The notes: generated from the sequence alone by a model not told the origin. Positions 7,508-16,344 are shown, counted from the first letter of the stretch. The stretch is 64,000 nucleotides of DNA from Vibrio sp. STUT-A11 (GCF_026000435.1 NZ_AP026763.1:744001-808000), one strand, 5' to 3'. Translations and numbers: made by a program.

Positions 7508-8862
7508 AACAAACAAAAAAAGCGTTTCTGGTCATGGTAGCATCTGTGGGATTGGCTGCGTGTGATTCAGATAGTGACTCCATAGAGTACTCCAATGTTC
7601 AGGCTGTACATGCATCATCTGATGCGCCATTGGCGAATATTTGGATAAACGACAAAGCAACGCTCACAGGTGTTGATTATGGTATTGGGTCTGGATACTT
7701 GAAGGTTCGCGAGGGCAGTAACTCAGTGCAAGTCGATGTGCAGTTGCCGGGAAGTGAAGTCGCAACCGTCGTGCCAAGAACCGTGCTGGATCTCGATTCC
7801 GATCTTAAATACAGTATTTTTGTCGTGGGGGATGCCGATGGGAATCCAAATCCTGTGGAGCCACTTATTGTGACACGTAGTACTGAGTCAATGGCGGATG
7901 AAAGCAGCTTAGACGTTCAAGTTGTACACGCCGCTTCTGATGTTCCAGCGGTGGACCTTTATGTTACTGAGCCTGGGGCTGATTTATCTACAGCAATGCC
8001 TGTGACAAACCTTGCCTATAAAGCTTCAACGGACGTGCTTAATATTCCTGCTGGTGATTATCAAGTCAGGTTAGCGGTTGGGGACGATGTTGTGTTTGAT
8101 TCTGGAACGCTGTCATTAGCGGGAAATACTAACTTAACTGTCGCTGCTATTAAAACAGGAGACTCCAATAGTTCTTCGCCGGTCAAATTGCTCGTTTTAG
8201 ACGGTTCGGGATCTTCTATAATTCAGGATACAGGCAGTCAGGCTGAAGTTCGGGTTGGACACCTCGTCGACGGTGCACCAGTTGTTGATGTGAACGTAGA
8301 TGGTGCTCCGTTTGCACCGCTTGCTGATTTAGCCTTTAAAGAAATCCGAGGATATCTGGATCTTGCTCCTCAGTCGTACGATGTAGATGTTTTTGTCGAT
8401 GGCACGACCACAGACCCCCTTTTTAGTGTTGACGATTTAGCTGTGGAAGGTGGTATGGATTACAGTATCTATGCGGTAGGTGTGGTAAGTCCTGCTATAG
8501 CTATTGAGCCGTTAGTCGTTGAGGATATGAGAAGAGCAGTGGCGACCAGTGCTACATTAAATCTGACTCATTCGGCGGCAAATCCGATTGCTGAAAAGGT
8601 CGATGTTTATCTAACGACCACTGCCGGAATAGATGGCAGTGATCCAACTATTTCCAATTTTACGTATAAAGAGAGTCTGCAAGGACTTTACGTGGAGGAA
8701 GGAACCTACTATGTCACCGTAACTGTAGCGGGGGACCCTAACACTGTTGCAATAGATTCGTTACCTGTGGATCTGATGAATGGTGTGGTCTACCAAGTCG
8801 TTGCGATAGACGATGGCAATAATGGTGGTTTCAACCTGTTAGTCAATGACATCACAGACTAG
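7504..8862 (+). CDS. DUF4397-repeat lipoprotein
   Basis: The protein is 452 residues with a lipoprotein signal ending in VGLAAC (Cys20), followed by an acidic DSDSDS linker. The rest is about four copies of a roughly 100-residue beta-rich unit. Each begins with a pattern like VQAVHASSDAPLANIWIND, VQVVHAASDVPAVDLYV, VRVGHLVDGAPVVDVNV or LNLTHSAANPIAEKVDVYL, the hallmark of DUF4397. Aspartates at +2/+3 after the lipid cysteine suggest inner-membrane retention by the E. coli +2 rule, although Vibrio sorting differs. Function is unknown. Start overlap with the LON-domain gene indicates co-expression. A T-less hairpin separates it from the sigma gene. Confidence 0.85.
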   Translation: MKQTKKAFLVMVASVGLAACDSDSDSIEYSNVQAVHASSDAPLANIWINDKATLTGVDYGIGSGYLKVREGSNSVQVDVQLPGSEVATVVPRTVLDLDSDLKYSIFVVGDADGNPNPVEPLIVTRSTESMADESSLDVQVVHAASDVPAVDLYVTEPGADLSTAMPVTNLAYKASTDVLNIPAGDYQVRLAVGDDVVFDSGTLSLAGNTNLTVAAIKTGDSNSSSPVKLLVLDGSGSSIIQDTGSQAEVRVGHLVDGAPVVDVNVDGAPFAPLADLAFKEIRGYLDLAPQSYDVDVFVDGTTTDPLFSVDDLAVEGGMDYSIYAVGVVSPAIAIEPLVVEDMRRAVATSATLNLTHSAANPIAEKVDVYLTTTAGIDGSDPTISNFTYKESLQGLYVEEGTYYVTVTVAGDPNTVAIDSLPVDLMNGVVYQVVAIDDGNNGGFNLLVNDITD

Positions 8863-8870
8863 GACAGAGT

Positions 8871-8890
8871 GGGAGGAGGCAACTCCTCCC
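8871..8890 (+). other. Intercistronic hairpin before the sigma gene
   Basis: A perfect 8-bp stem GGGAGGAG / CTCCTCCC with a GCAA tetraloop (GNRA class) lies between the DUF4397 gene and the sigma start at 8907. There is no T-run after it, so it is not a normal intrinsic terminator. It may stabilise or process the mRNA or alter the stoichiometry of the two halves of the operon. Confidence 0.75.
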
Positions 8891-8906
8891 AACAATAAGG
8901 CCGATT

Positions 8907-9491
8907 ATGATGAGTGATAGCCAACAAAAACTGGGACGGCAGGAATGGAACGCGTATATGGACCAAATCAAAGCGCGAGACAAAGACGCCTTTGCTTTTG
9001 TTTTCCAATTTTATGCACCCAAATTAAAGCAATTCGCCTATAAGCACGTTGGGAACGAGCAAGTCGCGATGGAAATGGTTCAAGAAACCATGGCGACAGT
9101 TTGGCACAAAGCTCACCTGTACGATGGAAAGAAGAGTGCTTTATCAACGTGGATTTACACAATTATTCGCAACTTGTGTTTTGACTTACTGCGGAAACAA
9201 AGGGGCAAAGAGTTACATATTCATTCTGATGACATTTGGCCTTCTGAATACTACCCACCAGATCTCGTTGATCACTATTCTCCAGAGCAAGATATGTTGA
9301 AAGATCAGGTGGTGAAATTTTTAGATACATTACCAAAAAATCAAAGAGACGTGTTGCAAGCGGTCTATCTTGAAGAGTTACCACATCAACAAGTGGCAGA
9401 GCTATTTGATATCCCTCTTGGTACGGTGAAATCGCGTCTGAGACTTGCAGTAGAAAAATTAAGACATTCAATGCATACGGAGCAATTATGA
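8907..9491 (+). CDS. ECF sigma factor, partner of a ChrR-type anti-sigma
   Basis: The protein is 194 residues. Sigma region 2 spans about 25-100 (AFAFVFQFYAPKLKQFA to STWIYTIIRNLCFDLLRKQ). Region 4 spans about 138-187 and carries the helix-turn-helix LPHQQVAELFDIPLGTVKSRLR. It has no region 1 or 3, as in extracytoplasmic-function sigma factors. The ATG at 8907 has AAGG six bases upstream. Its stop overlaps the ChrR-like gene start (ATGA), the usual sigma/anti-sigma coupling. By its partner it belongs with ECF11-type factors, whose studied members respond to singlet oxygen. That trigger is inferred here. Confidence 0.92.
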   Translation: MMSDSQQKLGRQEWNAYMDQIKARDKDAFAFVFQFYAPKLKQFAYKHVGNEQVAMEMVQETMATVWHKAHLYDGKKSALSTWIYTIIRNLCFDLLRKQRGKELHIHSDDIWPSEYYPPDLVDHYSPEQDMLKDQVVKFLDTLPKNQRDVLQAVYLEELPHQQVAELFDIPLGTVKSRLRLAVEKLRHSMHTEQL

Positions 9492-10147
9492 ACAAACATC
9501 CAGATAACAAATTGTTAGAAGCGTACGCTTCTGGCAGCATTGATGCGGTTTCTGGTCTTGTCGTCGCGACGCACTTAGAAACATGCTCCAAATGCCGGGA
9601 CTTTGTCAATCGGGTAGAAGCAGAGCAAGCAAATGTCGTCAGTGATCTCCCTTGTGGTTATATTCCTGAGTTTGATGAAATGTTCAATAACATCGTAACA
9701 GCCCCTTCAATGACAGATAGTGTCATTATCAGAGACTCAGCAAAAGTGTCAGTGGCGGGTAAAAGCTTTGAACTACCGAAAACCTTGAGCCGCTTTTCCG
9801 ATCTGGTTGGCTCATGGAGAAGTTACGGTGGCAAAGTATACAGTGCTCAGATAGATTTTGGTGAAGATGCCAGAGTAAATCTAATGTACATCAGTGAAAA
9901 TGTGCAAATTCCTCAGCATACGCACAAAGGCATAGAGTCAACCTTAATACTTCATGGCGGCTTTAGTGATGAAGATGGTGAATATGAGGAAGGCGATTTA
10001 ATGATACGTGATGGCTCTGTTAAGCACAGTCCGTACACAAAAGTAGGGGAAGACTGCTTGTGTCTTACCGTGCTCACTGAACCGATGATATTTACTCAAG
10101 GTGTGGCAAGGATCTTCAATATGTTCGGTAAGGGCCTTTACCCCTAA
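9488..10147 (+). CDS. chrR: ChrR-family zinc anti-sigma factor with C-terminal cupin domain
   Basis: The protein is 219 residues. The N-terminal zinc anti-sigma domain has His4, His29, Cys33 and Cys36 (HLETCSKC). The spacing 25/4/3 is the same as His6/His31/Cys35/Cys38 of Rhodobacter ChrR. The C-terminal cupin has His144, His146, Glu150 and His180, again matching the family spacing of the second metal site. In the family the N-domain holds the sigma factor and the cupin domain is needed to sense singlet oxygen or organic peroxide. All eight ligands are present, so the protein looks functional. It ends the four-gene unit. Confidence 0.92.
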   Translation: MNKHPDNKLLEAYASGSIDAVSGLVVATHLETCSKCRDFVNRVEAEQANVVSDLPCGYIPEFDEMFNNIVTAPSMTDSVIIRDSAKVSVAGKSFELPKTLSRFSDLVGSWRSYGGKVYSAQIDFGEDARVNLMYISENVQIPQHTHKGIESTLILHGGFSDEDGEYEEGDLMIRDGSVKHSPYTKVGEDCLCLTVLTEPMIFTQGVARIFNMFGKGLYP

Positions 10148-10178
10148 GGTCGCTGAGATTGCTAACCATGCTGTATTT

Positions 10179-10209
10179 AAAAGAACCACCGATATGCGGT
10201 GGTTCTTTT
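10179..10209. terminator. Bidirectional terminator between chrR and ampG
   Basis: A perfect 12-bp stem (AAAAGAACCACC with GGTGGTTCTTTT) surrounds a 7-base loop. The A/T ends give a T-run in both directions, serving chrR on the plus strand and ampG on the minus strand. Confidence 0.85.
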
Positions 10210-10221
10210 GTTTGTTGTTGT

Positions 10222-11574
10222 TTAGTGTTTGTGGCGCGCTTTTTCCAACAGGTCATCAAAGTAGTGACGTAAGGAATACAGCATGATCAAGCTTGGTATC
10301 ACCATAACCGCTGTCAGGATGAAGAATGTACTCCAGTCATTAAGGTAATCTACTAACTCGCCACTGAATGAGGCCAGTGTGGTTCGTCCAAAGTTACCCA
10401 GAGACGCCAGTAAAGCATATTGTGTCGCTGAAAATGCTTGCCCGGTCAGTAAGGTTAAGAACGAGACAAACGCCACGGTAGAGAACGCAGTGGTAAAGTT
10501 ATCGACAATAATAGTGGCTAAATATAGGTGCTCATTGGGGCCCACGGAAGCAATCCATGCAAACATCAGGTTGCTTGCTGACATGGCGATACCCCCAATC
10601 ATCAGGCCACGAACCAGGCCAAATCTTACATTGAACATACTGCCTACTAAGGTAAAGAATATCGTCGCACCCCAACCGATTAACTTGGAGTAGTAGCCAA
10701 TTTGTTCGTTACTAAAGCCGATATCTTTGTAGAACGCAATCGACATCCGGCCTAAGAAGGCTTCGCCAATTTTGAACAAGAACACGAATAACAATAAGGT
10801 TATCGCGACGCGCACCCCATTTCGGTTGAAGAAATCAAGAAACGGTTCGATAACGGTCACCGTAATCCAAGCGACTAACCTTGACCCTACCACCTCTTTG
10901 TGACGTTGTTCGGCTTCAGACTGTAGCTGATCACGTTGTGTTTTTGGCTCACCGACTAATAGCGTAAACACCATTAAAATAACTACGATAAGTGCCATAC
11001 CGTAGTAAACGCCATTCCAGCCGATACTATCGGCATTAATAAACGCTAAATAGCCCGGTAAGGAGTAGCCAGTCCACCATCCAATCACTGCCATCGCCGA
11101 TGCCTGAGGCAGTTTAGAAGCTTCTGATTTTGGAAAGGTATCAATACGAAAAGCGTCGATGGCGATATCTTGTGTTGCCGATGCTGTCGCAATACACAGG
11201 GCCAAAAGTGAGGCAAAAGCCAGATTTTGTGCAGGATTTACATCTGCAATTAGAATAGTGGCGACAAGCACGATACTTTGGCAAAAGAAAATCCAACTGC
11301 GTCGCTGCCCAAGCAAACGGTACAACAGTGGTAGCTTTAGTCGGTCGACAAGAGGCGCCCAGAGAAAGTTAATCGCATATACCGCAAAGACGCTACCAAA
11401 ATAACCAATCGCAGACAGAGTTAAGCCTGCATCTTTAAGCCACCCAGACATATTAGAGCCGATCAATACCCACGGGAAACCGCTTGAGCATCCCAGCATA
11501 AAGACCCATAACAAACGTTTATCGAGGTAACTTTTTACCGTTTCCAACCAAGTGATGGAAGGCAATGAAGACAT
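10222..11574 (-). CDS. ampG: Muropeptide permease AmpG (MFS family)
   Basis: This inner-membrane MFS transporter imports GlcNAc-1,6-anhydroMurNAc peptides released by lytic transglycosylases, for recycling and beta-lactamase signalling. The protein is 450 residues with about 12-14 hydrophobic segments. It has the AmpG-like N-terminus (LLWVFMLGCSSGFPWVLIGSNMSGWLKDAGL) and the ATASATQDIAIDAFRID segment near residue 135. It is downstream of yajG and ppiA on the same strand, with a 70-base gap containing a weak inverted repeat. Confidence 0.93.
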   Translation of the reverse strand: MSSLPSITWLETVKSYLDKRLLWVFMLGCSSGFPWVLIGSNMSGWLKDAGLTLSAIGYFGSVFAVYAINFLWAPLVDRLKLPLLYRLLGQRRSWIFFCQSIVLVATILIADVNPAQNLAFASLLALCIATASATQDIAIDAFRIDTFPKSEASKLPQASAMAVIGWWTGYSLPGYLAFINADSIGWNGVYYGMALIVVILMVFTLLVGEPKTQRDQLQSEAEQRHKEVVGSRLVAWITVTVIEPFLDFFNRNGVRVAITLLLFVFLFKIGEAFLGRMSIAFYKDIGFSNEQIGYYSKLIGWGATIFFTLVGSMFNVRFGLVRGLMIGGIAMSASNLMFAWIASVGPNEHLYLATIIVDNFTTAFSTVAFVSFLTLLTGQAFSATQYALLASLGNFGRTTLASFSGELVDYLNDWSTFFILTAVMVIPSLIMLYSLRHYFDDLLEKARHKH

Positions 11575-11607
11575 AGATTAATCCAATAAATGACGCCGTT
11601 GAAAGAG

Positions 11608-11634
11608 AAAACCCTTCGAATATTCAAAGGGTTT
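11608..11634 (-). terminator. Weak hairpin after ppiA
   Basis: AAACCCTT pairs with AAGGGTTT around an A/T-rich 9-base loop. The minus-strand tail CTCTTTC is only partly T-rich. It may be a leaky terminator before ampG. Confidence 0.4.
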
Positions 11635-11644
11635 ACGATTGTGG

Positions 11645-12190
11645 CTATTTGAGTAATGTTGCTTTATTAATGACGATTTGAGTTTCTGGTACGTCACGCA
11701 TTCGGCCCGATGAAGAGGTTGGCTGTTTTGCCATGTTCTGGATGACTTCGAAGCCTTCGGTCACCTGCCCAAAGACCGCATAACCCGGTGGTCGAGCCGC
11801 GTAGTTGAGAAAATCGTTATCCACCAAGTTAATGTAGAATTGGCGAGTCGCAGAGTCAGGAGCATTGGTTCGAGCCATCGCGATGGTCGCCTGGTCGTTC
11901 TTTAAGCCGTTATTACCTTCATTTTTGATAGGCTCGTAGGTATTAACCTTTTGCATTTGTTGGTTGAAACCGCCGCCTTGTGCCATAAAACCCGGTATTA
12001 CGCGATGGAAAATAGTGCCTTCGTAGCTGCCATCTTCGACATATTTAAGGAAGTTAGCCACCGATATCGGCGCTTTATCTTCATTTAACTCAACCGTAAA
12101 TGAGCCTAATGTTGTTTCAAATGAGACTTTAGGACCGGCCCAAACGCTACAACTGAGTAGTGCCAGAGAAAGAATAGCTTTGCGTATCAT
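11645..12190 (-). CDS. ppiA: Periplasmic peptidyl-prolyl cis-trans isomerase (cyclophilin PpiA)
   Basis: This cyclophilin catalyses cis-trans isomerisation of X-Pro bonds in the periplasm. The protein is 181 residues with a signal peptide ending around SVWA/GPK (residue 18-19). Core cyclophilin motifs are IFHRVIPGFMAQGGGF (with the catalytic arginine), ATRQFYINLVDND, and GYAVFGQVTEGFEVI. The start overlaps the yajG stop by one base, so yajG, ppiA and probably ampG form one unit. Confidence 0.92.
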   Translation of the reverse strand: MIRKAILSLALLSCSVWAGPKVSFETTLGSFTVELNEDKAPISVANFLKYVEDGSYEGTIFHRVIPGFMAQGGGFNQQMQKVNTYEPIKNEGNNGLKNDQATIAMARTNAPDSATRQFYINLVDNDFLNYAARPPGYAVFGQVTEGFEVIQNMAKQPTSSSGRMRDVPETQIVINKATLLK

Positions 12191-12759
12191 TAGAATCGCT
12201 CCTGCATATAATTGCGAAGTTCAGGGTCGTTGGCGATTTCTTTCAGAGTCAGGTCAATAACATCATTTAATGTTTGTTCGATATCAGAGTCTGAAGCGCT
12301 GAACGTACCGGATCGCTTTGCACTACCTGTGTACGTTTTTACTAGTCGGCCTTGTGGGTTTTCTGCGGTAATTTCTAACACAACTTTAGCACTCATTTCC
12401 TTTTCCATGACCGAATGCTTCACGTTGACGAGGGCTTCTTGAACTTTAAGCTCAACCGCATTGTTACTGTTGAGGTCTGAATGAAACCCTTGAGATGAGA
12501 ACTGTTGCTCTAAAGCTTGTTCCAGAGTGATGCGTAAGTTCTGCTTCGCGTGGAGAGGAAGAATATTTGAGCGACCATTGTCTACCAATGCAACGTATTG
12601 AGCAGCACGTACATCTTTACTGGTCAAGCTATAGGTTTTGCCTTGTACAATAGGATTGGTGCTGAGTGTGCTTTCAGGCATCAGGTTTAGTTGTACCTGT
12701 TGAGGGGCTGAACAGGCAGCCAAAAACGCAACTGAAGCCGCGAGTAGCAATTTTTTCAT
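12190..12759 (-). CDS. yajG: YajG-family lipoprotein
   Basis: The protein is 189 residues with a lipoprotein signal MKKLLLAASVAFLAAC (lipidated Cys16) followed by SAPQQVQLNLMPES. E. coli yajG lies next to ampG, and this order (yajG then ampG, divergent from bolA) is kept here with ppiA and rlmG inserted. Function is unknown. The ATG overlaps nothing upstream. The first gene of the unit is preceded by AAGGAAT at a suitable distance. Confidence 0.85.
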   Translation of the reverse strand: MKKLLLAASVAFLAACSAPQQVQLNLMPESTLSTNPIVQGKTYSLTSKDVRAAQYVALVDNGRSNILPLHAKQNLRITLEQALEQQFSSQGFHSDLNSNNAVELKVQEALVNVKHSVMEKEMSAKVVLEITAENPQGRLVKTYTGSAKRSGTFSASDSDIEQTLNDVIDLTLKEIANDPELRNYMQERF

Positions 12760-12802
12760 TTGAATATTCCTTGTAAAAATTTTTGCTCAGTACGGAGCTT
12801 TA

Positions 12803-13957
12803 TTATTTTGCGTTCAATTTAGCAGGATTTTTTGTTGCCTGTAAAATCACGAACTTATTGTTAGACGCGACAAGTTTCACATTGTTGGCACCAAATAGAC
12901 GTTTGAGCTTCGCATCGTAGCCGAGGTGTCGATTACCTATGACAAGTAACTGTCCACCTTTGTTCAATACTTGTTTTGAATCGCAGAACATCTGCCATGC
13001 GATGTGATCAGTGATGGCTTGCTGTTGATGAAATGGCGGGTTACACATAATTAAAGAGCAACTATCGTGTTCAAAGCCATCTAAGCAGTTGTTCGCGATG
13101 CATTGGATATCACGCCCTTCGCCTAGGTTATCCAACAGGTTCTGCCTGGCTGACTCCAGCGCCATAAAGCTTTCATCGACACAAGTCAGGCGAGCATTCC
13201 GGTTTAGCTGACCTGCTTTCACGGAGAGTACGCCGTTACCACAACCTAGATCGATAATATGAGTGATAGAAGCATCTTGAGGAAGATGCTGCAGCATAAA
13301 TCGGGCACCTAAGTCTAAACTTTCGCCTGAATATACATTTGGCATGTTTTTGAGCTGAATAGTCTCACCATCTACATTCCATACAGTAATAGGATCAACG
13401 TCGACAATGGGTTGTGCATTAGCTTGGGAGAAAACCAGACGGTGCTTTTTCCAGGCGAGAGAAGTTTTCGTTGCGCCTAAATGCTTTTCGAAAAGTTTGA
13501 GCGTCGAAGTATGAATCTCTTTGACTTTATTGACGGCAATAACAGGGCATGATTCAGGGAGCCCTTTTCTTAGCTGACTGAGTATCCAAGTCAGGTGACG
13601 ATTGCTTTTGGGAAGTTGCAGCAGAACCAAGTCAGCATCTGCTGGTATTTCGTCCATCGTGTTAAGAAACGTCACTCCTTTACATTGATTGTCTTCAAGA
13701 TTCTGCTGAGCGCCTTTATGTGAAATAAAGGAGTCACTCATTGACGTCACATAATGTTTTTCTGAAAACCAGCAAGCCAACGCGCCAAAGCTGTCGTTGA
13801 TAATCACAATGTGTTGCTTATCGGCTAGTGCCAGCTCTTCCACATGATTAATCAGATACTCATCACCTGCGTCCCAAGCTTGCAGTGTTTCGTTGGAGCG
13901 CAAAGGGTAGCGATGAAGCGTTAGGCTTCTGCCATGGAGGTTCAATTCGGTTTTCAT
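12803..13957 (-). CDS. rlmG: 23S rRNA (guanine-1835-N2)-methyltransferase RlmG
   Basis: This enzyme methylates G1835 of 23S rRNA. The protein is 384 residues, with a degenerate N-terminal methyltransferase-like domain and a catalytic C-terminal domain. SAM-binding motif I is IIDLGCGNGVLSV (about 236-248). Catalytic motif IV is MCNPPFHQQ. The RlmG-type segment IHTSTLKLFEKHLG and its length separate it from the related RsmC. It lies divergent from bolA, with a 266-base intergenic region. Confidence 0.9.
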   Translation of the reverse strand: MKTELNLHGRSLTLHRYPLRSNETLQAWDAGDEYLINHVEELALADKQHIVIINDSFGALACWFSEKHYVTSMSDSFISHKGAQQNLEDNQCKGVTFLNTMDEIPADADLVLLQLPKSNRHLTWILSQLRKGLPESCPVIAVNKVKEIHTSTLKLFEKHLGATKTSLAWKKHRLVFSQANAQPIVDVDPITVWNVDGETIQLKNMPNVYSGESLDLGARFMLQHLPQDASITHIIDLGCGNGVLSVKAGQLNRNARLTCVDESFMALESARQNLLDNLGEGRDIQCIANNCLDGFEHDSCSLIMCNPPFHQQQAITDHIAWQMFCDSKQVLNKGGQLLVIGNRHLGYDAKLKRLFGANNVKLVASNNKFVILQATKNPAKLNAK

Positions 13958-14223
13958 AAGTAAAGGTAGGTTGATTCAATAAACTAGGGATTATTGTCGC
14001 AAATGATGGCAAGCGTAGATACAAAAAGCTGTTAAATTTTGAGTTTACTTGTATTTGCATGACTCATAGGCTCAGTCTGGAATCAACTCTGAGTTTTAAA
14101 CTATTGCGTCGATTAAGGTTAAAATTTAATTTTAGACTTATACTTCAACATCGAGAGTTGGGTGCTGCAAGTTACCGTGAGTTGGGTATATACTTATGAA
14201 ATTCGAATCGATGAGGAACGAAT

Positions 14224-14532
14224 ATGATCCAAGAAGTCATAGAGAAAAAGCTGCATAGTGAGTTGCAACCCAGCTACTTAAAGGTGATCAATGAAAGCTA
14301 CATGCACAATGTGCCGCCGGGCTCAGAAAGCCACTTTAAAGTCATTGTTGTTAGCGACTCGTTTGCTGGTCATAGACTGATTGGCAGACACAGACAGGTT
14401 CATCAAATTCTTGCGGATGAGTTAGATAATCACATTCACGCCTTAGCGATTCATACTTACACCGATGAAGAGTGGAAGAGTGAGCAAAACGGCGCGCCTG
14501 ACAGCCCTATGTGTGTCGGTAGTGGTCGTTAA
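14224..14532 (+). CDS. bolA: BolA family protein
   Basis: The protein is 102 residues with the KH-like BolA fold (SHFKVIVVSDSFAGHRLIGRHRQVHQIL). The signature RHRQVHQIL around 58-66 contains the conserved histidine used with monothiol glutaredoxins in Fe-S handling. The C-terminal tail after residue 85 is hydrophilic. E. coli BolA is a morphogene and transcription regulator divergent from yajG/ampG. The neighbourhood here is equivalent. A TATACT at 14192-14197 could be its -10. A perfect hairpin terminator follows. Confidence 0.9.
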   Translation: MIQEVIEKKLHSELQPSYLKVINESYMHNVPPGSESHFKVIVVSDSFAGHRLIGRHRQVHQILADELDNHIHALAIHTYTDEEWKSEQNGAPDSPMCVGSGR

Positions 14533-14554
14533 AGCCGTTTAAAATAGAGTTTAG

Positions 14555-14580
14555 AAAGATGGTTTAAACCATCTTTTTTT
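14555..14580 (+). terminator. Intrinsic terminator after bolA
   Basis: The palindrome AAAGATGGTTTAAACCATCTTT is followed directly by a T-run. It ends bolA transcription before the nqr upstream region. Confidence 0.85.
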
Positions 14581-15003
14581 TCGTTTTTCCAAGCGTAAGA
14601 CTAAAGAATAGAGCAAGGTCGGTGAAAGAAATTACGTTAACAGTGTTTCAACATATGAATGAAAATCAAAGATTGTTTCAGCCGGTGAATGTTGTTTCAC
14701 CATACGATATATGTGGAATATTGTATTTGTGCGATTGGTCAAAGTTATGAGTATTCTTTGACCTTTTAGACCTTATTCCACCTAAATAACCGCTCTATTC
14801 TTAGGATTGGTCATGGCATCAAGTTCCTAAAAAATGCTAGAATATTGCACCTGAGAAATCTCGGCCATTTCCTGTAACGAGATTTTTAATAGGATGTTGC
14901 GATTTTAGTGTTTAAAACAACACTGAAACCGGACACTAATGTCGTGTCTAAAAGTTACGCAATCAAAAGAATCTTTTTCCCGATAAAAGTAGTGCAAGTG
15001 CGT
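14581..15003 (+). promoter_or_regulatory. Non-coding upstream region of the nqr operon
   Basis: This 423-base stretch has no supported gene. An extended -10 is visible: TG at 14835-14836 and TAGAAT at 14838-14843, with only a weak -35 (TGGCAT at 14814-14819). Upstream are three TGTTTCA copies between 14641 and 14700, one forming the dyad GGTGAA-TGTTGT-TTCACC. These could be operator sites for whatever adjusts NQR expression. An in-frame upstream reading from 14908 would extend NqrA by 32 residues not seen in the family, so I reject it. Confidence 0.45.
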
Positions 15004-16344
15004 ATGATTACAATAAAGAAGGGCTTGGATCTTCCTATCGCAGGAACTCCATCCCAGGTGATTAATGATGGTAAGACCATCAAAAAAGTCGCCTTGCTTG
15101 GCGAAGAGTACGTTGGCATGCGTCCAACCATGCATGTCCGCGTTGGTGATGAAGTGAAAAAAGCGCAAGTTCTTTTTGAAGACAAGAAGAACCCTGGCGT
15201 GAAATTCACTGCACCAGCAGCCGGTAAAGTGATCGAAGTTAACCGTGGCGCTAAACGTGTCCTTCAATCTGTAGTGATTGAAGTGGCAGGTGAAGAGCAG
15301 GTGATATTCGATAAGTTCGAAGCCGCTCAACTTTCAGGTCTGGATCGTGAAGTGATCAAGACTCAACTGGTTGAATCTGGCCTATGGACCGCTTTACGTA
15401 CTCGTCCGTTTAGCAAGGTTCCAGCAATCGAGTCTTCAACTAAAGCGATTTTCGTAACTGCAATGGATACTAATCCACTCGCAGCTAATCCTGAGTTGAT
15501 AATTAACGAGCAACAAGAAGCATTCGTTGCTGGTCTAGACATTCTTTCAGCCCTGACAGAAGGCAAGGTTTACGTATGTAAATCTGGCACCAGCTTGCCA
15601 CGCTCTTCCCAGTCAAACATTGAAGAACACGTCTTCGATGGCCCTCACCCAGCAGGTCTTGCTGGCACCCACATGCATTTCCTATACCCAGTAAATGCTG
15701 AAAACGTGGCGTGGAGCATCAACTACCAAGACGTTATTGCGTTCGGTAAGTTGTTCCTCACAGGTGAACTTTACACTGACCGTGTTATTTCTCTGGCTGG
15801 TCCAGTAGTAAATAACCCTCGTTTAGTTCGTACGACACTAGGTGCTAGCCTAGACGACGTGACAGACAACGAGTTAATGCCAGGTGAAGTTCGTGTGATT
15901 TCTGGTTCTGTACTAACTGGTACTCATGCAACTGGTCCTCACGCATACCTAGGTCGTTACAACGTTCAAGTGTCTGTTCTACGTGAAGGTTATGAAAAAG
16001 AGCTTTTCGGCTGGGCGATGCCTGGTAAGAACAAGTTCTCAGTAACTCGCTCATTCCTTGGTCACCTATTCAAAGGTCAGTTGTTCAATATGACAACCAC
16101 GACCAATGGTAGTGATCGTTCAATGGTTCCAATTGGCAACTACGAGCGCGTATTGCCGCTAGATATGGAACCTACTCTGCTACTTCGTGATCTATGTGCA
16201 GGCGATACCGACAGTGCAGCAGCACTTGGCGCGCTAGAGCTAGACGAAGAAGACGTAGCATTGTGTACCTTTGTTTGTCCTGGTAAGTACGAGTACGGTC
16301 AGCTACTTCGTGAATGCCTAGATAAGATCGAGAAGGAAGGGTAA
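15004..16344 (+). CDS. nqrA: Na+-translocating NADH:quinone reductase subunit A
   Basis: This peripheral cytoplasmic subunit of the sodium-pumping NADH:ubiquinone oxidoreductase is implicated in quinone interaction. The protein is 446 residues, beginning MITIKKGLDLPIAG as in other vibrios. The longer reading from 14908 is rejected. It is first in nqrABCDEF, with 5 bases to nqrB. Codon use is strongly biased, as for a highly expressed gene. The ribosome site is weak (GTGCAAGTGCGT before ATG). Confidence 0.96.
   Translation: MITIKKGLDLPIAGTPSQVINDGKTIKKVALLGEEYVGMRPTMHVRVGDEVKKAQVLFEDKKNPGVKFTAPAAGKVIEVNRGAKRVLQSVVIEVAGEEQVIFDKFEAAQLSGLDREVIKTQLVESGLWTALRTRPFSKVPAIESSTKAIFVTAMDTNPLAANPELIINEQQEAFVAGLDILSALTEGKVYVCKSGTSLPRSSQSNIEEHVFDGPHPAGLAGTHMHFLYPVNAENVAWSINYQDVIAFGKLFLTGELYTDRVISLAGPVVNNPRLVRTTLGASLDDVTDNELMPGEVRVISGSVLTGTHATGPHAYLGRYNVQVSVLREGYEKELFGWAMPGKNKFSVTRSFLGHLFKGQLFNMTTTTNGSDRSMVPIGNYERVLPLDMEPTLLLRDLCAGDTDSAAALGALELDEEDVALCTFVCPGKYEYGQLLRECLDKIEKEG

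Noticed and set aside
14908..15003. N-terminal extension of NqrA
   Set aside because: The known NqrA N-terminus is MITIKKG at 15004, and the upstream codons are not family-like.
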